A stretch of DNA of 48,374 nucleotides from Cerioporus squamosus (Eukaryota > Basidiomycota > Agaricomycetes > Polyporales > Polyporaceae). Below the pieces are notes generated by a model. That model was not told the origin of the DNA and made no database searches. It was given only the letters and a program-made list of their open reading frames with translations. Location: NCBI GenBank assembly GCA_022592435.1, contig JABYQS010000239.1, forward strand, positions 1 through 48,374, in the 5' to 3' direction. Made by a program: the position numbers and the translations under genes. Below, piece by piece: positions 39,816-48,374 of this stretch. Position 1 is the stretch's first letter. Each line of letters starts with the position of its first letter.

Positions 39816-41860
39816 AGTCTGGCGGAGGTTTCAGCAAATTGTCACATGCAGTCCAAGGACTCGGAGACGCACAGTAAGACCACACGTTTTGCCTCGCGGA
39901 CAGATGACGAGACAGCAGGCGGTGGTTAGAGTCGAAGTCCAGGTCTCCGGCGAGCGATCCAAGCCTCTTGTAGCCCGGTGCAAGTTGGTACTTTTGATGT
40001 GTACCATACGGGGCACCGACGGCAGGATCATCCGGGTACAGATCCAGTAGTCGCGTCAGGTTTGCCTCGGAGATGCGTGGGTACACTCCTTTGATGTAAT
40101 TCGCTAGGACGGTGTCATTCCGTCGGGAGGGAGGGCGGAGTGAATGCATGAAAGCGAGGCCAGGCCTTCACAAGGTAGAACTCACGCGCCATCGGGAAAT
40201 GCGATCGCGGCAATCGTGCCATCATCTTCCGCTATACCTTCATTGTGGATGTGACGAGAGCGTCCCAAGGAGAGCGCGATCAACTCACCTGTGACTATAG
40301 GTATGGGGGCAATCTTTCCGTTGACGAGAGCCTGCTGTGGTAGGTCTTGGAGGAAGTCCCCGTCGGCAGCGAGCGACCAGAAGGCGTCACCCGAAGTGCC
40401 CACCACGGATTGGAAGGTCTCGCTAGGCACCTCCCGCAGACACGCCAGTGAGTCCGCTGCACCAGAGCAATTCAGCGCGGACACGCAATTGTCATAGATG
40501 GCTTGTCCCGCTGGTGCGTCGATCCATTGTATGTGTTGGAGAGCCCCAGACTCGGCCCACACACCGGTGAACAGCCTTTCCGTATCACCGCCGTTGGCTA
40601 CGGTATGAAGGCTTGCGGATGCTGCACCCGCGCTGAGACCGAGCCTAGATGGAAAGAGATTGCCGATCAGATTTGTGACAACTAGCATGCTGAAGGGGCG
40701 ACTGCGATCATGCTACTCACAAGGTCACTCGACTGGGGTCGCCTCCGAAAGCGGAGATATACTTTTGAATCCAGCCCAGAGCCAGCCGTTCTGGTTGTTG
40801 ATGTGTGAGGGTTAGAAGAATATTGTTATCATGCTTGTCTGTGCTCACGATCTCGGAGGCCCAGATTGCCTGCCTTCGCATCTTTGACGGCCTTGCCTGG
40901 CAGGAAGCCGTATGCTGTAGTGGGAAATCCCATGAACGTCCTGACGGATACACTTGTAGATGTATTGATACGCACGACCTAGTCTGTCGGGGCGTACATT
41001 AGTGAGGCACGCGGATACCAACTCATGGAGTACGTACCGGTAGTTCATAGACACCCATATGATCGGTTCGCCGATTTCGATAGACCGATTTACCATGACC
41101 CTTCCATCGACACTGAAATGTGAGATGAGAGCATAGTCAACATCGGACAATCGCGTACACTCACTTCGAGCTGGCACTGAATTCAAACCCGCCTGGAACG
41201 CATTGTCAGCCACGCTACGACGCGAACTGCGATGGGGCATCATACTGAAGAAGATATACTGAACACGTGTCATTATCCAGCTGCAATGAGTACAGATGTT
41301 CCACACGTACCGCGACAACCGGGAGCTTCTGGTCCGTGGTTACCTTGGCCGGAGTGATGACGTTCAGATTCAAGCCTGCGCCGAGGCCGAGTTGTCAGAT
41401 CCGCATCGGACAAGAAAAATAAGGACAGGTGCAATCCTCGTCGAAAGGAGCAGGCACTAGCGAGTCGAATATGGATATATACTGTTGCATCTCCGGCGTT
41501 GTCCAGGGCGGGAGCGCGGAAGTCCTCAGAGTGAACGTATTGAAGCAATAGTTACCCCACGCAGACGCGTTGATGGTACCCGTATACGGAGGGACGGGTT
41601 CCGGCGGTGCCAGTCGGCGATTTCCTACCCTGCGCAGCCCACAGAGAGAAGTTAGACCTCATCTATGATACGGCATAATCGACTCACGGAGGCTGGGCGT
41701 ACGGGATGCCTAGGAATGAGTTGGTCGTGTCGTCGTGCACACCATACACCGTCGCCTCATCGAGCTTGACGGAGGGTAAACCTGCAGGGTAAGAAGGCGC
41801 CCCGAGAGCGCATGTAATGGCAATAGCCGGAATTGAAAGAAAGCAGTAGAGGAGTAGCAT
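39805..41860 (-). pseudogene. Type-B carboxylesterase/lipase, 5' part, interrupted by LINE
   Basis: Secreted alpha/beta-hydrolase. Signal peptide (LLLYCFLSIPAIAITCALG) from ATG 41860, then LDEATVYGVHDD, FLGIPYAQPP, MVNRSIEIGEPIIWVSMNY, DAKAGNLGLRD, WIQKYISAFGGDPSRVTL, the nucleophile elbow GLSAGAASASLH (Ser codon near 40632-40634), GVWAESGA and a C-terminal block ending NVWSY. About ten short exons are visible, including a 13-nt exon (41258-41246). The family elbow is usually GESAG; here the Glu is Leu. The donor near 41433 and the acceptor before DTVLANYIKGVYP (about 40110) are non-standard or missing. The gene stops at the LINE poly(A) end, so the catalytic His lies 5.5 kb away. Substrate unknown. 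Confidence 0.88.
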
Positions 41861-43240
41861 GGCTCCGCGTCCAGGAAGAGTATACGACTGCAAAGAATCC
41901 TGGTGCATACGGAGAGGGGCTGTTCGATTTAAATACCTGCGCGTCATTCTTGAGGGCGTCCAAGCGAAATGCACCCGTCATTGGCCTATAATGTCAGGCG
42001 ATTAGTGCCAAGGTATGTCGGTAAACGATCTTACAGACGTTCATAGTCACGGAATCTTCCTAAGTGAGTAGTCAGTGTGAATTCAGCTAGCCTATACTTG
42101 GCTTTCGGCGATCATCGGTTCTTTGAAGGATGATGAGGATGATACGATGTGGATTGATGAGGACGGCAGCATTGTCCTACATCGTAAGATTGGGATGTAT
42201 CGGCTTCGCAGGAGTGGAGTCGCTCGACACTACTCGCTCCATGGAAAGGCGGAAATCTGCGCGAAGTCATGGTAGGTTCTCTCAACTGAGACTACCTGTA
42301 CACACCTATTCGCAACCGCAGGGTGTATTGGACGGCTGTCAGTGCCATGTATGATGCATCGCAGAACCTGAATGATCCATGCTGTCAAGGCGGAGATCTA
42401 AAGCTGCAGGGTCATTGTAGAGTACTATATGGAGGGGGCAGGAATTCATACCTGTTATTACCACAGAGGGCTACAGAAGACTCAGAGGCTCACAGACGTA
42501 ATCCTTGACGGGAGTGCTGGAGGTCACTTGCTGTATTGTGGCGAAGTAGGGCACGCGCATGAGCTTGAGCGACGAGTCATAGTGATCACTCAGTGACGAG
42601 GGCAAGACTGGTAAGATACCTGAGCCTCGTATGAGCAGCTGTAGTGGTGTTCTGCGACGGTATGCAGATGTTTCTTCTGCACCTCGACATATCGTGGTGG
42701 TTACGGGGAAAGAGAGATTATACTGGATTGTAGGCAACTGGACGCAATCTGACCCGAAGCACAGCCTCGTGCCAGTGGCCCTCGGTAAGCGCCATTTGAA
42801 CTTGTAGTTGAACCACTGGCAGACCCAAGGCTTGTACTTTGTAAATATGCCGGAAGTAAACCGGAAGTGTATCCTATACAACATCCCCAGGGCATGCAAG
42901 AGGTACGGCCACGTTCGACCCTATTGGAAGCAGCTTGTCCCGGCGACGGGCTCAGGCCGCCGACTCCACGGCTTTCTCTCGCACACTTAGTGTCCTGCAC
43001 GCACCACAGTGACACAGGATATATAGCTAGTTCACGATGTGCGATATACATTCCTTTCCAAACCAAAAGAGACATCATTACAGGACATGATGAGACCACA
43101 TTTACCGATGCTAATTGCATCCACTACCAGCATCGCCGACCCGCCGTGCAAACTGATGGCGACACCTGTGTGGTGCTTCCCTGACTTTACGAACGAGATG
43201 AAGAGGGGCCAATTGAGGAGCGACCCAATAAGCGGTCCTC
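41861..43240. other. Intergenic; no gene supported
   Basis: Upstream of the esterase and downstream of the thaumatin-like gene, both on the minus strand. Minus-strand frames at 42899-42471 and 43120-42701 are open but overlap in different frames and have no recognised motif. They may be relics. Confidence 0.4.
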
Positions 43241-44411
43241 TCACGGGCAGAAGGTGACGGTGTAGTCGGCCTTCTGGCTAGCGCTGCAAGTCCAGAGCGC
43301 GGTGCCGCTGGACTCGTCGTAGGCGTAGGCGTACGAGTTCGGGCAGTTTTGCTCTGCGGCGTGCCGTCAGCATGCAAGATAAGAAGATGCGTTGCGAGAG
43401 AATGGACGTACTGAAGTAAGAGTAGTAGGCGACGCCGGAGGGCGGGCACGTCGCCGCGGTGTTGTGAGTACCCGTGCAGCAGTTCGGGTTGTTAACGGGG
43501 TCGCCGAGACCGGCCAAGCAGGCGCTCTTGCAGCCGACCGGGAAGCCGGTGGAGTCGAACGGACCCTTGAGCTGAGAAGGACCTAAGCGAGGCAAGGAAG
43601 GATGTATTAGCATCCGACTCCAACAGAGGACGAAGGGCGGAATACCCACAGTTCGGGCCAAGGTCTACGGGGCAGTCGGCAACGTGGCAGCCCTTGTTGT
43701 TGCTGATCCTGACGGGCAGGTTGTAACCATCGACGAGCGAGACGTCGTACCAATCGTTGCCATCAGCGGCACCGAGCGTGAACTCGGCAAGGGTGGCAGG
43801 AGGGACACCCTACACAAACAGAAGTCGTATATCAGAACACAAGCGTAAGGGGATGCATAAACGGCTTGAAGACGTACGCCGCCCGTCTTCGGGTCACACT
43901 GGAGACCGCCATTGCAGCCGCCGTCCAGGCAGGAGTTCGGGCCCGGGTTCACGCTGAAGTCGCAGTTGCGACGAGCCTGCAGATAGTGGTCAAGTATTGT
44001 CACATCGGCATCGCTGACTCGTACTCACCCAGATACGACCGGCAGCCCAGTTGTCAGGCACTGAGAACGAGACGGCTTGGTAGGCATTCTGAGCCCACCT
44101 GTGAAAGTATAAGTAGGAGTCACTGTAGTGAAGTACTCGGCTGGCGTACCCAGTGGGATAGTTAGGCCGAGGGGAGCCGTTGTTGGGGTCGGTAAAGTGC
44201 TAAACAGAAGTGTCAGTCAAGGGCATGGAGTCCAACGGTCGACGAGCAGAACATACAGCAGGCCTGAAAGGAAGTCAGCACATGCTTCCCGCTGAACAAG
44301 ATACTCAGCAACGTACCAGATCGTGAACGGGCAGTTGTTGTACACCGTGAAGGTACGCGCCGCAGCGCCGGAGATGAACGCGAGGGCGGTAGCAGCGACG
44401 AAGCTCTTCAT
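43241..44411 (-). CDS. Secreted thaumatin-like (PR-5 type) protein
   Basis: 254-aa protein from eight exons: 44411-44317, 44263-44257, 44199-44150, 44098-44029, 43976-43878, 43809-43650, 43582-43412, 43353-43241 (765 nt, frame closed). Signal peptide KSFVAATALAFISGAAA, then the thaumatin start RTFTVYNNCPFTIW. Further family blocks are FSVPDNWAAGRIW, CLDGGCNGGLQCD, LAEFTLGAADGNDWYDVSL, VDGYNLPVRI, CHVADCPVD, CKSACLAG, NCCTGTHNTAATCPPS and the end ADYTVTFCP. The many conserved Cys residues should form disulfides. Thaumatin-like proteins of basidiomycetes often bind or cleave beta-1,3-glucan and act in wall remodelling, which suits the GH128 genes in this window. The second exon is only 7 nt, and it is needed to keep the frame. 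Confidence 0.93.
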
Positions 44412-47400
44412 GGTGGTAGTGGATGTGCGAGTCGCGGGAGAGGAGGCTCGAAGTCCACTGCAGACCCTGGTGCATGTCGCTGCCTTTTGTACCTCGCGGC
44501 CCGCGCCTTGGCTTTCGGGTTGGTTGTCGGGGGCGAACAACAGGCTGCAACAGCCCACTGAACCGGGCAATCAAGGAACGCGTGCTCTTCGCAGAGCAGA
44601 CGGCACATGACTGGGATGCATATTTCCCTTTCCAGCTCGGATGCAGCGAGCACAGGAACATACCCGCCGAATGAGACGCGCCGGGGCCGGGCTGATAGAT
44701 GTGACGTCGTGCGGAGGAAGGACGAGATCTGCATGGCTTGCGCGGGACGCGAGAGACGCATGGTGCGTTGGCAGCCAGAAGGCGGGCGAGTCGGATTGGG
44801 CAGTGTTCGCGAACACAGGACCTGCCTGTTTCGGAGGCCCGCGGGAGGCGCCGTGACCTGCTAGGCTTGGCCAGCTCTTCTGATGTTGGTCCGGTGGACA
44901 TGCCACTCGTACGCGCTGACCAGCCTGACTACGGATTTCCATGTGCTTGTCGGCGTCCCGATCGTGCGTTCTGGACCATGAGACCGGATGAACGAGACTG
45001 ACTCATTCGATCGGGCAGCATAGTCGTCTGTTTCAGAACGTGTCGAGGTCCGAGGACGGTCGCCGTTGTATCTGACCATCCAGCGTGGCACTGCTCGGAA
45101 CGGAGGCGAACTCCAGCAGTTCGTCTAACGCCTGGCACACATGGGGCTGTTACCTTGCGCGCTGGCGCAGTCGATATGGGGCGAGTACTATCTGGACACG
45201 TACAAGAGAGTTAGACCGTTGCCAATGCATCGAGCACAAGGCCGTACCTAGGGATAAAACTTATCTTCGACTACCAGGACTGAACACGCATGTCCTGGAT
45301 CGTTGGACCCTGTAAGAATCAAGCAGGTACTCGGACCCGAACGATTGGAACGCAGGTCTAAAGCCACCCGCGCATAAGTCGAGAAATGCTTATCCAGGAA
45401 GGGCGCGCACCATATGCAAGTGCCAGCAAACAAGCACCGCATCATGTGGCGGGACGAGCGTGGGTCGAGTACGCGCAGATCTTCCATCTGCTGGGCCTGC
45501 TCGTGATGTCAGTCCTTGTGTTCCTCCTGAGCACATGAGGGCGAAGAGTCTCACCTGGTCTCACAAGCAACCTATGAGAGCGCTGGTGATGCACGGACAG
45601 GCACGACAAAACGATGGACCGTCGCTATGGATCCTCGGAGAAACATTGACGCTTCGTCTTCACTCCGGTGTGCTCACCTCGAGGAAGAGGTACGAAGTAT
45701 CAGGAAGAAGCCGGCCTGAATACGTTGGACGAAGAGGAGGCGGCACATGGTCGCTTGGGCCGAGGGAACACGGGCATGCATGCTGCGATCTCTTGCAATA
45801 TCCAGAATCATGGACGTCGTCGAGTTGTGGACAACACCCTTGCGTGCAGCGGAAGCATACGCGACATAGATGTGATGCCCGAGGGCCTTCGAGGGCAGAC
45901 TAGGCGAACCTCGAGGGCGAGGGAAGAGTGGAGCTCGTAAATGGACACAGCGTACGCGCACTATGGTTGCCCTGGAGCGAACATCGGCTTTTCGGACCTT
46001 GCCGTCCATCCACATAACCGACTCGGCTCACGGGCTGCACTGGTGCGCCGAGAATCAACCACCCAGTTGTTTACTCCGCCGAGCAGATACGCAACTGTCG
46101 ACGCATACTCTGGCCGGAGTGACTCGACGCTCTCGCGATAACTTATCAAGCGAGCTTGAGGACACAAGGTCCCGTGCGACTCATGTATCATGATCAAGCT
46201 GAGAGTAGCTTCCCATCAATGCTTGGGAGACGATGGGAAAGGGATCGGTAGGAGCTGCCCATCGCATTTCCAACCTGACCGGGAAGGTGATGGTCTCGGA
46301 CTCTCAGCAACGTGACGTCCAAGGACCGTGGACCGCTGCTGTCGTACGTTGACCGACCCATCCATGCGCCGACCTAGACGTGCTGGGAGAGACATTCTCC
46401 GGAGTAGGGGTTCATCGCCTGATGGCAACGATCGTCAGTTTGCGCTTGAGTCGCGCCAAGAGTAAGACTCGGCGGGCATACAGGACAGGGAGTCCGAAGA
46501 ACCCTGCCCCGTAGTCCGTCCGTTCTGTGTCGGATGGACGTCACTGCCATGCTTCCCTGTCAAACCACGTCCCGGACCACGGGTAGCTGGGATACCATGC
46601 CTGACGGAAGTGAGCAGCTCTGATCAGTGTCGAATTGAATTCCTCAGCGGCGACACCGCACCTTCTTCAAGTTCTCGTTCACCTCTTTCGTGCGTATACT
46701 CTCAGCGCATGCACAAAGCATTCGTATCGTAGTCTCCAGCCGGCGTAAGAACGCCGTTTAGCAATGTCCTCTTCGAATGCTCGAGAAGAGGCGAGAGCGC
46801 ACTCCGTAATCATGACTGCGCGACACCACATGTGAGTATCCCACATGTCAAGCATGCAACTGAATGGACATACCGCATATGCCACGAAGTATCAGCTTGT
46901 GTCCCAGTCGACGCGCATTCGGAAACCACTGAGGTATCCTGAGGCGCGCGACCATGCAGCACAGTTGGTCACTTTGAGCGCATGGTACGATTGTGCGCCC
47001 GCCGGCTCCTGCGCGCGCACGTCAGGCCGGATCGAACATGCGAGCCAGCGGAGAGACTTACGTCTGCTGACAGGTCCCTCCGGAGGTGCAAGTCGGCTTC
47101 GACACGAACAGGTGCGACCGAGAAACGCTGTCAGGACGAACCAGGAAGTCTGCAAGTCTTATGAAATACTTACAGGACAAACGCGCGCGTCAACGCCAGG
47201 GCAAACTGCAGCCCCGCGCCTAGCAGTACGCAGGTGATGCAGCTCTTGTGTAGCACCCCATAACCTTGTCCTATTCAATGGCACTGGTCCGTACGTTTGA
47301 GGGGGGGGGGGGGAGGGTCGTCGGACATCGCTCCGCCAACACTAGTTTTCCACCCGTGGCTTTGCCCCGTGGCGCGTGAGCCTTCGGCTCATCGTTACGT

Positions 47401-48374
47401 TGCTTCGCCTACGGCTCAGTGTGCAATAAGTATCTATTCCATTGAAGGGAACTTAGTGAATTCGTTGGCAGTAAGCCCCGTAGCTGCCCCCGTGAGCCTT
47501 TGAACACTTCAATGATCATGATCTCACCTAGACCTTGAATGGTTGAGGCAAGCTGAGTAAGTAGGGGGTCGGTATACTTAATACCACTTGGTGAAGGGCG
47601 GTCAATGTGGCAGGACTTGCAGAGTTGAAGGGCATTAGAACCCGTCAATGATGCGCACTGTGACCGATTAGTTACTGATCAGCCGGGGATAAGTAAGTCT
47701 GGGTAAGTAAGTACTTGTGATCAACCCATCATAAGTCAGTACATAATAAGGCATGGTTGCTCAAATTTTCTTTGGGCTCCCTATCTTTGATCAGGACTCT
47801 GCGTAACACTTACGGCGTTGACAGCGGGACGCCGAGCGGAACTCGGCGTAAGACAGTCCAACTCGGAGGCCTCGCAAGCTCGGCCCAGCACCCAGAGCGC
47901 CTCGCAAGCTCGGCGGCAACAGCGCACATGGCTGCCACGTGGGACCCCCCCCCGCTGCGCCATTAGTTATAGATTCGGGGGACAGAGAGCACCGAGTGGT
48001 GTACACTCGGCCGCGTAAACATGTGGATAGGATATACAGACGTCGGGCTGGGTTAACCGTTGGGCTGTCGTGGCTGCGTGGAGGACGGAAGTGAGCACAT
48101 GCAAGTGGGTAGGACATATGCAGTCAACCGTACATTGGTAACTGAGTTCATTCCAGCGCATAGTCTGCTGCTTTCAGCATGAGTAGCGTGTGGGGCTGCA
48201 TCAGGAGCGAGGGTAGTGTTCTGGCAGAGCGGCTCGAGGCGTCTTCTCGCATCCTCGAACTGGCGCGTGACAACTGCGAGTACGCATTGAATACGAGATC
48301 GGCTTAGAGCACCGTTCGCGGAGCTGGAGGAACTGGAAGACTTCAAGCTCGGCGTCGCGTACGCACATTCGCCC
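44412..48374. other. Gene-poor right end; no gene supported
   Basis: Nearly 4 kb. Many overlapping open frames of 60-150 codons occur on both strands, none with a recognised family. A minus-strand run from about 47250 to 46679 has scattered hydrophobic and protein-like patches (CVLLGAGLQFALALTRAFVL near 47200, CALASSRAFEEDI near 46780) and might be a decayed membrane-protein gene, but I cannot join them. Repeats near the end are listed separately. Confidence 0.35.
47301..47953. repeat. G-run / C-run bounded repeat-like segment
   Basis: A run of 13 G (47301-47313) at one end and 9 C (47945-47953) at the other. Inside are a small GAGCC-TTC-GGCTC hairpin near 47380 and a 15-bp direct repeat GCCTCGCAAGCTCGG (47869-47883 and 47899-47913). 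It may be a degenerate transposon end pair; no target duplication was seen. Confidence 0.25.

Noticed and set aside
1..48374. tRNA or rRNA genes, CRISPR arrays, bacterial operons
   Set aside because: I looked for tRNA B-box-like signals and regular spacer-repeat arrays and found none that fold or repeat convincingly. The gene structure is fungal.

Overview
This is eukaryotic DNA from a fungus, most likely an agaricomycete basidiomycete close to the Polyporales. Genes are broken by many short introns (about 46-70 nt, GT..AG). Coding exons are G+C-rich. The gene families are also typical: expanded F-box/LRR proteins, GH128 glucanases, a thaumatin-like protein, type-B carboxylesterases, a Tad-like LINE and a Tc1/IS630-type DNA transposon. 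The placement is inferred from gene content and intron style, not from a search.

Layout. The left end (1-6,630) holds the 3' part of LCB1 (serine palmitoyltransferase), an unidentified minus-strand coding-like stretch, a Myb/SANT gene like the ZZZ3 DNA-binding domain, and a PBDC1/Ypl225w homologue. From 7,200 to 12,630 there are three related F-box/LRR genes in different states of decay. A GH128 glucanase (minus) follows, then two conserved housekeeping genes that converge: VPS26 (retromer) and a Tcd/TcdA-type tRNA t6A dehydratase. From 18,600 to 22,740 the DNA is gene-poor and repeat-rich, with a clean 605-bp hAT-type MITE (8-bp target duplication). A second GH128 gene (plus) lies at 22,747-23,696.

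The right half is dominated by two large, apparently recent insertions. (1) 24,374-30,052 is a 5.7-kb DNA transposon with perfect 473-bp terminal inverted repeats and a TA target site. It carries an intron-containing DD34E transposase and a convergent gene for a large acidic and proline-rich protein with ubiquitin/PB1-like and SAM-like regions. It sits about 400 bp upstream of a predicted seven-pass membrane protein gene (30,451-33,460). (2) 34,275-39,804 is a LINE with an intact ORF2 (endonuclease, reverse transcriptase, RNase H), a poly(A) tail and an 11-bp target duplication. It has landed antisense in a carboxylesterase gene, separating the nucleophile Ser exon from the catalytic His exon. 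Beyond the esterase lies a thaumatin-like gene (43,241-44,411) with a 7-nt microexon. The last 4 kb has no gene I can support.

The host genes do not form a pathway. They are ordinary sphingolipid, retromer, tRNA-modification and translation-chaperone genes mixed with secreted wall-active or hydrolytic proteins and accessory F-box genes. The most distinctive system is the two-gene long-TIR transposon.
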